A stretch of 64,000 nucleotides of DNA from Zymoseptoria tritici IPO323 (Eukaryota; Ascomycota; Dothideomycetes; Mycosphaerellales; Mycosphaerellaceae): NCBI RefSeq assembly GCF_000219625.1, contig NC_018213.1, positions 2,412,055 through 2,476,054 of the forward strand. Direction: 5' to 3'. Each line of letters starts with the position of its first letter. Positions within the stretch are counted from its first letter, which is position 1. Below, in pieces: positions 44,335 to 56,679 of the stretch. The translations under genes and the position numbers were made by a program. The notes under the pieces are model-generated. The model saw nothing but the letters and a program-made list of their open reading frames with translations. It made no database searches and was not told the origin of the DNA.

Positions 44335-47024
44335 ATGGCCTCGCTTGCGGGCAGAGGCCGTGCAAAGATTCGCGCACCGCGACGGGTAAGCACATGCTTC
44401 TTGCGAGCTTCCCTGACATTCACTTCATTCACGAGCTTCTGGTAGCTTGCCTACAAGCCGGCATTGCGCGAGCACTTTGAACAACAACATACACCAATAC
44501 GAAGACACTCGCTGACATGGCTTCTCGCCGCCAACAGGGACTCCAAGCCGATGTCGATTTCGAAACCACATGGTCCACACTAGAGCGCGCATTCAACGAG
44601 ATCCACACAAAGAACGCCTCTGCGCTGTCATTCGAGGAGCTGTACCGCAATGCATACAAGATTGTGCTGAAGAAGAAGGGTGATGAGCTGTACAATAAGG
44701 TGGTGGAATTTGAGCAGACATGGCTCGGCCAGACTGTCCGGCCGCGCATCGTTCACCAACTGCCGCCTTCGCTGCTTCTGACAGACGGCTCTTCGAAAAC
44801 ACTTGCAACAGAATCAGAACGTCGGGTAGCAGGTGAGAGCTTTCTACGGGCATTGAAGCAGGCATGGGAGGAGCATCAAGTGTGCATGGGTATGCTCACG
44901 GACGTGCTAATGTACATGGTAAGCTACAGTGTCACTTCAAAGGTTGGAATTCGTGTTACTGACTTCTTGAAGGATCGCGTGTATTGTACCGACCATCGTA
45001 AACCCTCCATATACGCCAAATCAATGGGCCTGTTTCGCGACCAGATCCTCCAATACCCCGTACGACCGAACCTCCCAAGCCTACTTGATATCCTCACGAG
45101 CACGATCCTCGATCAGATTCAGATGGACCGCGATGGCGACAGCATCGACAAATACCTCATCAAATCAAATGTGTACCTGCTGGAAGGTCTGTACGAAACG
45201 GACAACGAAGTCGAAGAAGCAAAGCTGTACTTGCGGGCATTCGAGGAGCGATTCCTTAATGACAGCGCAGTTTTCTACCGGGAGGAAGGCGAGCGGTTAT
45301 TGAAAGAGTCAGACGCCGGAACATATTGCAAGCATGCGAAGAGACGGATCGATGAAGAGGTTGATCGGTGTAGGACGACATTATCAGAAACCACTTCTCC
45401 GCGGATACAAAAGTTGGTGGAGGATGAGCTGATCAGACACAAGATGAAGGGATTGATCGAAATGGACAGCGGGGTGCAATACATGGTCGACAACGATAAG
45501 TTTAACGAACTTCATCTGGTGTACGACCTGGAAGCCCGCGTGGATCCGCGCAAGCCGGAGCTCACCAAAGCCATTCAAAAGATCATCGCAGATATGGGTG
45601 GGAAGATCAACAATGCGGCAGTCGCAGCTGCACAAGCTCCGCCTCCTGCGCCAGCATCAAATACAGCGCCGGCAGTTCCAGGCGGTGCAAAACAGATCAA
45701 CCAGCAAACAGCGGCTGCACTACAGTGGGTGGAGGATATCCTGGAGCTGAAAGACCGATTTGACAGGATTGAGAGGACATCGTTCAACAACGATCAAGCC
45801 ATCTCGACCGCACTCACCCGTAGCATGGGTGAGAACATCAACAATTTCAACCGAGGTAGCGAGTACATTTCACTCTTCATCGACGATAACATGAAGAAGG
45901 GCATCAAAGACAAGACCGATGTTGAAGTGGAGCAAATTCTGGAGAAGGCCATCATTCTCCTGCGATATCTCCAAGACAAGGACATGTTTGAGACCTACTA
46001 CAAGAAGCATCTCTGCAAGCGCCTACTGCTCAACAAGAGTCAGAGTCCAGAAGTTGAAAAGCAGATGATCAGCAGGATGAAGATGGAGCTCGGCAACAGT
46101 TTCACGCTCAAGCTCGAGGCCATGTTCAAGGATATGAACCTGAGTGTCGATCTGACCAACGACTACCGCAAGCAAGTGGCCAAGTTGGGAGACGTGGACC
46201 GCTCGCGCGTCGATCTCAACGTTAACATTCTCACATCAATGACCTGGCCGCTGGAAGCATTCCGTGGTGGATCCGAAGAAGAGAACGAATCCAAAGCACA
46301 AATCATCTACGCTCCCGCACTCGACCGCGTTCGCGTTGGCTTCGAGCGATTCTACACTGACAAGCACTCCGGCCGCAAACTCACATGGCAGAGCAACATG
46401 GGTACCGTCGACATGCGCGCCATCTTCCCGAAGTCCAAACGCGAGAATGGTGCTCTTCGCACGCACGAAGTCAACTGCTCCACATACGCCTGTTTAATCC
46501 TGCTCCTCTTCAACGACAATGCCTCGACCGACTCGACCACGACTCTCACCCTCGAAGAAATCCAAGCCGCGACCAACATCCCCATGTCTGCACTCACCCG
46601 CAACCTCCAATCCCTCGCCGTCGCGCCCAAAACTCGACTCCTCACCAAAGAGCCCATGTCCCGTGAGGTCAAACCCGGCGATCGCTTCAGCTTCAACTCC
46701 TCGTTCGTCCCCAAGGCGATCAAAATCACCGTCAACGTCGTCTCTGCAGGCAACAAAGTTGAAGGCGACACCGAACGCAAGGAAACCGAGAAGCGGAACA
46801 ACGACTCCCGAGCTTTCGCGGTGGAAGCGGCAGTCGTGAGAATCATGAAGATGAGGAAGACATTGAGTCACGCCGAGTTGCTGAATGAGACGATTGGAGC
46901 GTTGAACTCGCAGTTCAAACCGGATGTGGGCATGATCAAGAAGAGGATCGAGAGTCTGATTGAGAGGGAGTACCTTGCCAGAATAGAGGAGGCGCCGGTG
47001 CCGAGTTATCGGTATTTGGCGTAG
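44335..47024 (+). CDS. CUL3: Cullin-3, E3 ubiquitin ligase scaffold
   Basis: Three exons (44335-44385, 44538-44918, 44973-47024) give 827 residues. The true start is in a small upstream exon, MASLAGRGRAKIRAPRR, joined to GLQADVDFETTW; the internal ATG at 44517 lies in the first intron. The second intron is 54 nt, a multiple of three without stops, so it is easily misread as coding. Cullin repeats fill the N-terminal half (YRNAYKIVLKKKG and following). A cullin-homology region with YYKKHLCKRLL and the winged-helix/neddylation end follow, with Lys 770 in VRIMKMRK as the probable NEDD8 site. Cul3 binds BTB adaptors and the RING protein Rbx1. An Ala/Pro-rich linker lies at about 350-385. Confidence 0.94.
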
Positions 47025-49896
47025 TTGCAGATCGGGAAGGATGAGTGCGTTCGAATTGCATGGTGTATGGTGTTGTTACTTGCTGCGCATGGCGATGTGG
47101 ACGAATGGATTCACTCCTACGAGATACGAGACACTTGCATGGCTGCATTCACAATGGGTGGGGAAAATGGGACTTTGAAGCATGGCGTTCTGAGAGGGGG
47201 CGGTTGACGAAGGGATATCGTCGATACATTACCTTTCCAGTAGGACGAAATAGCTAGGGCAGAAGACAAAGCACAGCAAAGAAGCAGTCCAAATATTGAG
47301 GGCACGTCACGTCGCACATCGCAGTACCCTGTTCCATCATAATCCGAAGAATCATAGGAACAGAACTCATGTTTCGCCCAACCGGCAGATACCCCAACAA
47401 AAATGTCGCCTTACCGTCAACATCTCCATACCTCCAATCTGCACCGAACAATCGAAGCTGAGAAAGAATGAATGGAAAATCTCCACAAGGCAGTTCAGGC
47501 CGGGACTTGTCATTCCACGTGCCGGATGCAGAAAATACCGGTCGTGCATTCTTTTCGAAGTGATCAGTGAAGGGATCTGGGAAGCGCGACGTTGGGAACA
47601 TCGTGAGGTTCGGATGTGGTGGGGGGGCGAGAAGCCGGAATGATGTGGGATGCCGGCTTTCTATTCTTGAAGCCGCGATGTGATTTTTACAAGTCACTAT
47701 GAGCTTTAGATGTCGAGGGTTGATGGTCGCGTTTGCGATTCGAAGCAGGAATGACGAGCGAGTGTTTGTTGATGAATGATGAGCTGTCGTTCGATGATGC
47801 GACGAACGCCGTAGGGACCACGGCGTCCATCTGCAAGCCGCACGCTGCAAACGGCGCAGCACATGGCTAACCCGCCCGGCTGCTCGATATTATGTGCCGT
47901 GCGACGCGGCACACGCGCACGTTTGCGGCGGAGAAAGACGTTGTGGAATCCACAGAGGCAATGTATTTGTGAGAGGGGTGCAGGCATCGTTGGTCGCACG
48001 GTACTTTCAGCTGGTTGAGCGGTTTTGTCTCACGTGGAGTCTCTCACCTCAGTCTCGTACCTGGCGATGTCATCAAGTTCAGAATTTCAAACGGATAGGA
48101 GTTATTAGGAATAGCAAGCAAGGTTTTGAAGGAGGTCTGGAACTCAGCGAGCAAGCGAGGTGTCTCCGATTCAAGAAGACCTTGCTGCTGGTGGAAGTCG
48201 AGAGTCAAGTGCATGTGTCTATCGTTTCACACCACGCGGAAGAGCAGCACCGCACACGGCAGGGGTCATCCCTTCTTATAGAATTTGCGTTTGGGCTGCT
48301 TTCGTGTTCGTGTTCACCGATTCTAGACTTTTGGTCCACATGGAGAAGGCAGGATAGATTAAATGGACCAGTCGTTTATGGTTGCTGTTGGACTGTGCGA
48401 ACAGCATTCCGCGCGCACACTGTAAACGACGTGGCAAGTCTCACGCCCGTGGTGTCAAGGTGCGTCAGGTCTGGTTTTGGTGTCCTCGGACAAGAGCTGT
48501 ATCCGATGTCGCAACCGCAACGTGACCTTTGAAGATCGTCGTAGCGATGAATCGGACCCCAATAGCACCATTTCGTTCTCCTGCATGGCCATGAGGGAGA
48601 AGGCGGTAAGGCTCAAGCGACGGCCATCAATATGCAGGTACGGGATCGTGGATGACCAGCATGTTGATTTTTGCCTGCAGATGCCATCTCACCGCACCGC
48701 CAACTATTGTGGAAAAATTGCTTCATTGGCGGCTCTGCGATGTCCGTTTCTGCGGTACGATCATACATTCTCGCGTGGCATGCGGGACTTTTTGTCACTT
48801 CGCGTTTCAGCTCTGGTCGGTTCGCTGCAGGCGTTGGTCCTCCGTGGTGGGGCGCTGCTTCCGACTTCTCGACCAATGCGCGTCGCGAGATGCACTTTTC
48901 TCGTGTTTCTGTCGTTCTATCGGTCCCACGTCACGACCGTCATCACCATCGACGTGATCCCTCTGGGTATTTGTGTAGGCGCCTGGTGTCTCATACAGGC
49001 CGGCCGTCTCGCCTGAAATACATACCACAATCTGACAGGAGGGAGACAGCATCATCTACACCAATGAACGATTGCCGAGACAGACACCTCAATAATCGGA
49101 AGAACATCTCGTATATCCCTGGGCGGCGACTCGATTCCCGCACTGCCGGCTCTCAGGAACAGGAGAAAGATCGGAGAGTTGTACAGCCGCGGAAGTGCGA
49201 AGCGGGATCAGCAGTGGATGCGCTCCTTCCCGTCTTGGGTCGATGGCCTCTCTTAGCGCCGAGAGCCAGTCTCCGCTTTTTCTCCTGTCGCGGACTTCAC
49301 CCCTTTGGTCTCCGCCTTCTGCTTGCGTGGCCAACGAAACACCGACCGAAAGTCTCAACTGACATCTGTGTGGTGGTCCACTGCCGCCAGCGGGATGGAC
49401 GGCATGAAACGCATACAGTAGTCTATTCACCTCCTTGGGTCTCCACAACGCTCATCCAGATCTCTGATCCTGGTCCACAGGTGGGTGGATGTCGTGCGGC
49501 ACTCGTGTGCCTGAGTAGCACGACGGCGCAGCGCTTCCTACGGAGGCACGCTCCCGTCACACTACTACACACCTCCCTTTTCTTCCGTATACACGCTCTG
49601 CTTTCCCTTTCTCTCCCTTCTTCCTCCTCTTCTCCGTCTGTTCATCTCGTGAATACCGTTCCCAGGCTCTCATTGCTGTCACTCTCCTTCGAGCATTCGC
49701 TCATTCCATTCTCTCGTCTTCGGACATCCCACCCTCATTCACCACATCCAGCAATCATCGCCCTGGTCGGCCATCTCGCACTCTCAGCGCTCCAGTAGCA
49801 GCTTCAATCGAACTCACGACTTCCAACAGTACATTCAGCGTTCACGACAGCTTTTCCAACCAGATCACAATCCGAACGACCACAACAACAACAACC
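47025..49896. other. Long intergenic region before the GH128 gene
   Basis: About 2.9 kb. A minus-strand open frame at 47254-47862 and a long plus-strand one at 48671-49798 show no domain, signal peptide or protein-like composition. I do not call either. The last 400 bp are CT-rich and CACAAC-rich, typical of a strongly expressed fungal wall-protein promoter and leader. A small unrecognised gene cannot be ruled out. Confidence 0.4.
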
Positions 49897-52311
49897 ATGT
49901 CGCCCATCTCCAAATTCACCGTCCTGGCCCTGGCCACCTCGGTTCTGGCCGTCCCGTTTGCTGGCAACAACCATGGCCATGAGCACGCTCACCTCCACAA
50001 GCGACAGGCTCCTGCCGCCGCTGGTGGTGCTGCTCCAGCTTACGGTGCATCCTCGAGCGTCGCCAACGCTGTCCCGGCTACTTCCTCCGCTGCTTCGGCC
50101 AATGTCCCTGCGACGTACGGTGCATCCTCCAGCGTCGCCAACGCTGCTCCGGCCACCTCTTCCGCCGCGTCTGCCGTAGTGCCACCATCGTACGGTTCAT
50201 CTTCCAGCGTTGCTGATGCGGTTCCCGCCACGTCGTCTGAGGCTGCCGGTACCGCTCCAGTTTACAGCTACTCGCCCGAGAGCTCGTCTTCTGCTGCCAG
50301 TGCCGTGGTTCCTACCACCTACGCTTCTTCTTCCGCGTCTTCCTCCGACACCAACGCCGTGGTTCCATCCGCTTACGCTTCTTCGTCCTCCAATGCCAAC
50401 GCCGTGGTTCCTACCTCATCCGGCTCTTCGAGCAACGCTGGCTTCACTTTCGCGCCAGTCAGCAGCAGCTCTGCTGCGGCCTCTGCTCCAGCGCCGTACC
50501 AGTCATCCAGCGAGGCGGCTGCGACAGTGCCAGTGCAGTCTGCCAGCTCCGCGGCCGCTACTATGCCAGTGCAGTCTTCCACTGCCGCAGCAACCGCGCC
50601 AGCCACGTACCCAGCTATGTCCAGCTCTGCGGCCGCCAATGTCCCAGCCGAGACTAATTCGACCTCCATCAAAAGGGTCAAGACGACTCGCACCACGACT
50701 GTGTTCACGACTGTATACTTCACTTCCTCCGACGCTCAGCCCGCTGGAACTCAGCCCGCCGCACCTCAGCCCGCCGAAACTCAGCCCGCTGCTGCTCCTC
50801 CAGCATACTCTGTCCCCGCTTCGAAGAACGAGAACTCACCTGTCAACAATGCTCCAGCCAACGCACCAGCAAACGCACCAACCGCGGATTCTCAGCAGTG
50901 CGCCGCCGTCACCATCACCGCGACTCAGAAGGTGACTGAATACATCACCGTCAACCCAGCGGGCACCACCGTCGCTACTTCTATGGCTTCTGCTCCGAGT
51001 GTCGAGATTACCTCGACTGTGTACAACAACCCTATCAGCCAGGCCTCCGCTCCGGCTTATGAGGCTCCTAAGAGCAGCGAGGCTGCGGGTACTGCACCTT
51101 CTGCTCCAGCATACAATGCTCCCAGCTCGAGTGAGGCTTCTGGCAATGCACCTTCTGCACCGGCGTACAATGCTCCCAGCTCGAGTGTGGCGGCTGCCAC
51201 CGCACCTTCTTCACCAGCATACAATGCTCCAAGCTCGAGCGAGGCTGTTGGTACTGCGCCTTCTGCTCCAGCATACAATGCTCCAAGCTCGAGCGAGGCG
51301 TCTGGCAATGCACCTTCTGCCCCGGCATACAACGTTCCAAGCTCGAGTGAGGCTTCTGGTAACGCACCTTCTGCGCCCGCATACAACGCTCCCGTCTCCA
51401 GCGAGGCTGCCTCTGCATCCGCACCTGCGTCCAGCGCACCAGCCTCTTCCTCCGAAGCTTCCGGCGCCTCTCCATCCGGCCACGTCCCCATGGACAAGGG
51501 CTCCAACAACAACAACACACCCTCCTCCTCCTCCTCCATCTCCTCCTCGCTCGCATCCGCCACCGCCTCCGCTCCAGCCAGCTACCCAACCAGCAACTCC
51601 TCCACCTCCGGAGGCAAGCGCGGTCTCGCCTACAACGACGCCAGCCTAACAACCTGCTTCGCCGACTCCTCCGAAATCACCTGGGCCTACAACTGGGGTT
51701 CCTCCCGCGACGGCCTGTCCTCCAACCTCAAATTCATCCCCACCCTCTGGGGCGACCGTCAAGACTTCACCTCCGTCTGGGACGCCAACGTCCAGACCGC
51801 CATCGCCGACGGCGCCGAATACGTCTTCTCCTTCAACGAGCCCGACCACGACGGTCAAGCTTGTATGGCTCCCAGTGACGCCGCGGCCGCGTATAAGAAG
51901 TACATGAACCCGCTCAAGGGACAGGCGAAACTTTGCGCGCCGTCGGTCACGAATGGAGGGGGCAGTATGGGACTCGGGTGGTTGCAGTCTTTCCTCGACT
52001 CTTGCGGTGGGGAGTGTGCGGTTGACTGTTTGAATGTGCACTGGTATGACGCCGCGAGCAACAGCGCGTACTTCAAGCAGCATGTTCAACAGGCGATTGA
52101 CATGGCTGGTGGGAAACCGGTTTTCGTGTCGGAGTTTGGTGCGACGGGAAGTGATGAGGAGATCTCGGCGTTCTTGGAGGAGGTCATGGCTTGGATGGAT
52201 GGCAATAAGGATGTCGCGGGGTATGCGTACTTTATGGTCAAGGATGGGGATCTGGTTACGGGGACGGAGCCGTCGGCGTATGGGAATACGTATAAGACGT
52301 ATACTTCGTGA
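49897..52311 (+). CDS. Secreted GH128 glucanase with Ser/Ala/Pro repeats (Asl1-like)
   Basis: Single exon, 804 residues. A signal peptide (about 1-18, ending SVLAVP) is followed by a His-rich stretch and a Kex2-type site HLHKRQ. Long Ser/Ala/Pro/Thr-rich repeats run to about 560 and are likely heavily O-glycosylated. The catalytic domain starts at GKRGLAYND and has FSFNEPDHDG and PVFVSEFGATG, each with a Glu at the expected acid/base and nucleophile place. WAYNWG and the C-terminal GYAYF also fit glycosyl hydrolase family 128, which cleaves beta-1,3-glucan. It is a probable cell-wall-bound remodelling enzyme. No GPI-type hydrophobic tail is seen. Confidence 0.9.
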   Translation: MSPISKFTVLALATSVLAVPFAGNNHGHEHAHLHKRQAPAAAGGAAPAYGASSSVANAVPATSSAASANVPATYGASSSVANAAPATSSAASAVVPPSYGSSSSVADAVPATSSEAAGTAPVYSYSPESSSSAASAVVPTTYASSSASSSDTNAVVPSAYASSSSNANAVVPTSSGSSSNAGFTFAPVSSSSAAASAPAPYQSSSEAAATVPVQSASSAAATMPVQSSTAAATAPATYPAMSSSAAANVPAETNSTSIKRVKTTRTTTVFTTVYFTSSDAQPAGTQPAAPQPAETQPAAAPPAYSVPASKNENSPVNNAPANAPANAPTADSQQCAAVTITATQKVTEYITVNPAGTTVATSMASAPSVEITSTVYNNPISQASAPAYEAPKSSEAAGTAPSAPAYNAPSSSEASGNAPSAPAYNAPSSSVAAATAPSSPAYNAPSSSEAVGTAPSAPAYNAPSSSEASGNAPSAPAYNVPSSSEASGNAPSAPAYNAPVSSEAASASAPASSAPASSSEASGASPSGHVPMDKGSNNNNTPSSSSSISSSLASATASAPASYPTSNSSTSGGKRGLAYNDASLTTCFADSSEITWAYNWGSSRDGLSSNLKFIPTLWGDRQDFTSVWDANVQTAIADGAEYVFSFNEPDHDGQACMAPSDAAAAYKKYMNPLKGQAKLCAPSVTNGGGSMGLGWLQSFLDSCGGECAVDCLNVHWYDAASNSAYFKQHVQQAIDMAGGKPVFVSEFGATGSDEEISAFLEEVMAWMDGNKDVAGYAYFMVKDGDLVTGTEPSAYGNTYKTYTS
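50040..50250 (+). repeat. N-terminal repeats of about 27 codons in the GH128 gene
   Basis: Three units built on YGASSSVANAVPATSSAAS, each with VPAT or VPPS before the next Tyr. They are degenerate at the DNA level but in frame. Confidence 0.75.
51058..51416 (+). repeat. 54-bp coding minisatellite in the GH128 gene
   Basis: Between six and seven in-frame 54-bp units, consensus YNAPSSSEASGNAPSAPA. Some units are nearly identical at the DNA level, so copy number probably varies between strains. Confidence 0.85.
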
Positions 52312-52941
52312 GGAAGTAGGCTTGCGCCGAAAGAGGATGACGACCTACCTGGCTGTGCTGGTTCACTGCGGGTTGAAGAACAGATGAGAAGAAACAGAAA
52401 ATTGGAAGGGTTCGCAGTAGCCAGTCTGTGGGACTTGAACGAATGGCTTTGATATGATGGATTTTTTGGACTTTGGATTCGTTTTTTTTTTCTTGTAGAT
52501 TCGATCGTTGTTTTGGGAAGCATTGCCTGGCATGGATTGGACGTCGGGCATGGCGATTGTATGTTCTTCTTGATCGACTGCTGTAGACTGTAGTTCTGAA
52601 TGTATGAACCCCTGGTACATATGAAAATGATTTGGATGAGAAATGTGCTCCTCTTCTACCTGAGTGACAAGAGTATATCGACATCAATCTGTCTTCTTTG
52701 TCGCTTGTGCCGTGTTGTATGAGAAGTAATTGGTGAAGACGGTATGGTTGTGTCTCAGTCTCACCACCGAAAGTGCGCTGCCTGCATTTGGCGGTCGGAG
52801 CTACGTAGCCTCTCCCAAGCGCTGTTCCTCAGACACCTCCCGACGCAAGATCAATCAACTTTTTTCAACAACACAAGGAACACACTCAATTCAGCACATC
52901 CTCCACACTGCTTTGGCGGAACACGATCCCTCACCGTCGCG
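52312..52941. other. Intergenic region, GH128 to TM9SF
   Basis: Holds the GH128 3' UTR, including a T-tract near 52,482-52,494, and the TM9SF promoter. No gene is seen. Confidence 0.5.
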
Positions 52942-55001
52942 ATGCGTATCGACCGACAAACATCACCGCTCCTCCCCCTCCTCCTCTCCGCGCCGCTGGT
53001 TCACGGCTTCTATCTCCCAGGTAGGCAACAACTCTCCCAATACCACACCTCTCCCTCTAACCACCATCCACAGGCATAACACCCACCAACTACAAGCTCG
53101 GCGACCTCGTCCCTCTCACCGTCAACCACCTCACCCCGACCCAAAACTCCAGAGACACCCAAATCCGATCCGCCTTCGCATTCGACTACTACTCCCCTCA
53201 ATTCCACTTTTGCGCGCCCAAAGATGGACCTCAGGACATCTCCGAGTCGCTGGGCAGCATCCTATTCGGCGATCGCATTCAGACGTCACCCTTTGAACTA
53301 CACATGCTGAAGGATGAATCATGCCGCGCCGTATGCAACGAGGTGGAATTCGAACCCACAGACGCGAAGTTTGTCAATCGGAGGATTATGCTGGATTATA
53401 ACATGAACTGGCTGATCGATGGACTGCCCGCGGCGCAGCGGTATTCGGATCCTACGACTGGCACGGAATTTTATCAGCCTGGTTTCGCGCTGGGGGATTG
53501 GGATGGCGAGACGGCGCAGTTGAATAACCATTACGAGATTGTCATTGAGTATCATGAGGTGCAAAAGGGGCAATATCGCGTGGTGGGCATCTTGGTCGAC
53601 CCGTACTCGAGGAAGAATGCGAAGAAGACGGGTAAAGGGGATGACCTCGCGGCGAGCGGATGTGGACAAGGACCGCCGTTGGTGTTGTCGGAAAAGGGCA
53701 AGACCAAAGCGACGTGGACGTACAGCGTCGAGTGGAGACAATCCGACACATCTTTCGCGACACGATGGGATAAATACCTCCACGTCTTCGACCCGAAGAT
53801 TCACTGGTTCTCCCTCATCAATAGCGCGGTGATTGTCATGTTCCTCATCGGCATGGTCTCCACCGTCCTCCTCCGCACTCTCCGCAAGGACATCGCACGC
53901 TACAATCGCCTCGATCAACTCGGTCTCGACGACCTCAACTCCACCGGCGTCAGCGTGGAAGATGGCATCCAAGAAGACTCCGGCTGGAAACTCGTCCACG
54001 GCGACGTCTTCCGCCCACCACGGCACTCCCTCGCGCTGGCCATCCTCGTCGGCAACGGCGCCCAACTCTTCATGATGGCCGGCTTCACCATCATCTTCGC
54101 CGTAGTTGGCTTCCTCTCCCCCTCCAACCGCGGCTCGCTCGCCACCGTCATGATCCTCTTACACACCCTCTTCGGTTGCGTCTCCGGCTACGTCTCCTCC
54201 CGCGTCTACAAATCCTTCGGCGGCACGGCCTGGAAAGCCCTCTTCACCCTCACCCCCTGCGCCGTCCCCTTCATCGTCTTCGCCACCTTTTTCCTCCTCA
54301 ACCTCTTCGTCTGGGCCCGCGCTTCCTCCGGCGCCGTCCCCTTCACAACCATGCTCGTCATCATCCTCATCTGGTTCCTCCTCTCCGTCCCCCTCTCCCT
54401 CGGCGGCTCCTGGCTCGGTTTCCGCCAACCCATGTCCGACCCACCCGTCCGCACCAACCAGATCCCCCGCCAAATCCCCCCTTCCACCGGCTACCTCCGC
54501 TGGATACCCAGTATGCTGCTCGTCGGCGTGCTCCCCTTTGGCGCCATTTTCGTCGAATTATACTTCATCATGTCCTCCCTCTGGAGCGCGAGGATATACT
54601 ACATGTTCGGCTTCCTCTTCCTCTCGTTCGGCTTGCTGGTCGCTACCACCGCCGCGGTGAGCGTGTTGATGATATACTTCTTGCTGTGTCAGGAGAATTA
54701 TCATTGGCAGTGGAGGGCGTTTGCGAGTTCCGGGGCCAGCGCGCTGTATGTTTTCGCGTACAGTTTGCTGTATTGGGCGCGGATGTTGAGTTTTTCGAGT
54801 TTTACGGGCGGGGTGGTGTATTTGGGGTATAGTGTTTTGTTGAGCTTTTTGTGGTTTTTGTTGAGTGGTGAGTTTTGATTGATGTCCTGTCCTGATGATG
54901 TGGGTGGAGTGGCTTTTGCTAACGATGGGACAGGGTCGATCGGGTTTTTTGCGTGTTGGGTTTTTGTCAATCGGATTTATGGGAGTATTAAGATTGATTG
55001 A
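52942..55001 (+). CDS. Transmembrane 9 superfamily (nonaspanin) protein
   Basis: Three exons (52942-53020, 53074-54867, 54934-55001; introns 53 and 66 nt) give 646 residues. A signal peptide (LLPLLLSAPLVHGFYLPG) is followed by a lumenal domain with YYSPQFHFCAPK and LGSILFGDRI. Nine membrane spans occupy roughly the last 400 residues. The last exon supplies the conserved ending GFFACWVFVNRIYGSIKID, whose KxD-type tail is a Golgi retention signal. Family members act in sorting of membrane proteins with Gly-rich spans in Golgi/endosomes and in adhesion and nutrient control. Without the third exon the protein would end early at SGEF, so the splice is well supported. Confidence 0.93.
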
Positions 55002-56679
55002 GTCGGTCGTGGAAGGTGGGAGCAGGTGGTTTGGGAGGAGGGGGGAGAGGAAGAGGGAGAAGGAGAGGAGTAGAAATGTACGACGGAGGGAAAGACTTTG
55101 AGGGTATGTGTACTGGATTATACATATGACAGGAGAGACATCGTCGTCGTCCTTCTATCTGCTTCGGATCGTCTATCCCATGCCTTGGAATCTGCTTTCA
55201 TCCCTCTCGATCTCTCATCGGATCGACTACGACATGTGAGACCCTTTTATTCAAGCTCTTACAATCAATTAATGCCCTCCTTCCTGGAGTCGGATATGGC
55301 CATGCCGCTGTGGTGCGAGGATATCAGATCAGCAACCTTGACCGGAGTGAGGAGTTTGATCATCGGCTTTTTTGATCGGCGTGCGAGGAGGAGGAGATAG
55401 ATCAACAACATGTTCCACCGCGCAAGCAAAGCAAGCAAGGCAAGTTTCGCGTTGAACGATTCCACGATGAGTAGGACTTGCGATACGATTGGTTGTGATG
55501 TGGAGGAGTGCAAGCTGGCGCGCAGGTTTGAACTTTGTTGTGTTTATGTTGGAGTATGGGGAGCATAACGAACGTAGGTACAGAGGGTGAGGTCGATTAT
55601 GTTCCCTTTATTTTCTTCTTCTACGTATTCTTCGATTTTCGATGTCTTAAGGTCGACTCGTTTACTTTCTATTAAATCCTCGCCAACCCACCATAAGATT
55701 ATTTGAATCAATCGTGGTGTCGAGACGAGGTGGCCTGCCTGGGACGAAGAGGTAGATGGGAGGGAGGGGGAGTGGAAGTGCGCGACTACAGGAAAGACTT
55801 CGATTGTAAGGTATGTATACGGGACTATGCATATAACTGGGAGGACGTTTGTCGTTGTCCTTTTCATAAGAATACAGCCTGATCGTCCCGGCTTTTGTAT
55901 TCGGCGATAGATTGATATATCCATTTCGCGTTATACTCTTCGACACGACACCGTTATCGTCACCGTCTCATATCTACAGCTCTTCGCTGACAACCATAAT
56001 GGGCATACAGAGTGAGTTTCATCACGTTTTCCTCCATTTCTCTTTCTCTTTCTCAGCTCGCACCGCACCGCATCGAGCAGCGCCAAGCTGTCAGGACCTC
56101 ACCATCATGAGCCCCTACACTTCCACCAGACAGCAGTGTCAGAACCAGCAATCGTCTCGCACCGGATGGGTCCCAGCCAGTGCGTTTCCCCGATCTGGAA
56201 AAGCCTACGCGGAAGTGCTACCAATCGCTGAAGTCTAAGCTCGTCGACCATGAGGACGTGGTGGAGAATTTGCAGTAGAGTTACATGCACGCCCGCGAAT
56301 GAGAAGAATGGAGTGTGTTTCATGTGGGATTTTGTTGGGGAGAACGCTGGTATCGATCTCTCATGAGCGAGTCCAAGTTCACGCCGTGTGCTGAAGGGCA
56401 TGCTGTACAATATCCCGCACGACAGGTCTGCTGGTCGTATGGGCGATGTACGGAGTCGGTGCAAGTTTGGCGGCTTCGCTTATGCTGGATGAGATCCCGG
56501 GACGGTTTGATGGGATGATTCAATGGCCGGGGAGTGCGGAGATCAGGTTTTGGGGAGGGGATTTTGGCGGATGCGAGGAGGGTGGAGGAGATTCGAAGGT
56601 AGGCGACATCGATGGCACGGCACGAACTGCGTTGCAGTCCTCGTTCGGTCGGACGACATACTTATCTACCGGAATACCT
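55002..56679. other. Gene-poor interval between TM9SF and the deacetylase
   Basis: Two related stretches of about 65-70 bp lie at 55,091-55,155 and 55,793-55,863. Plus-strand open frames at 55,912-56,238 and 56,446-56,961 are short and overlap the deacetylase 3' end. One frame near 56,160-56,280 reads VRFPDLEKPTRKCYQSLKSK and could be a remnant of a real protein, but it is isolated. I call no gene. Confidence 0.4.

Noticed and set aside
44001..44432. Minus-strand frame with a hydrophobic stretch, considered as the missing part of the CorA gene
   Set aside because: It lacks CorA features, is not joinable by plausible splice sites and overlaps cullin-3 exon 1.
47254..47862. Minus-strand frame of 202 codons downstream of cullin-3
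   Set aside because: No known domain, no family similarity and no supporting splice or start features.
48671..49798. Open frame of 375 codons on the plus strand before the GH128 gene
   Set aside because: No domain, odd composition with His/Arg/Ser runs, and it ends in the CT-rich leader of the glucanase gene. It is best seen as chance in GC-rich DNA.
51057..51652. Minus-strand frames opposite the GH128 repeats
   Set aside because: Repeat-driven antisense frames (Glu/Ala/Leu-rich or Arg/Trp-rich) with no independent support.
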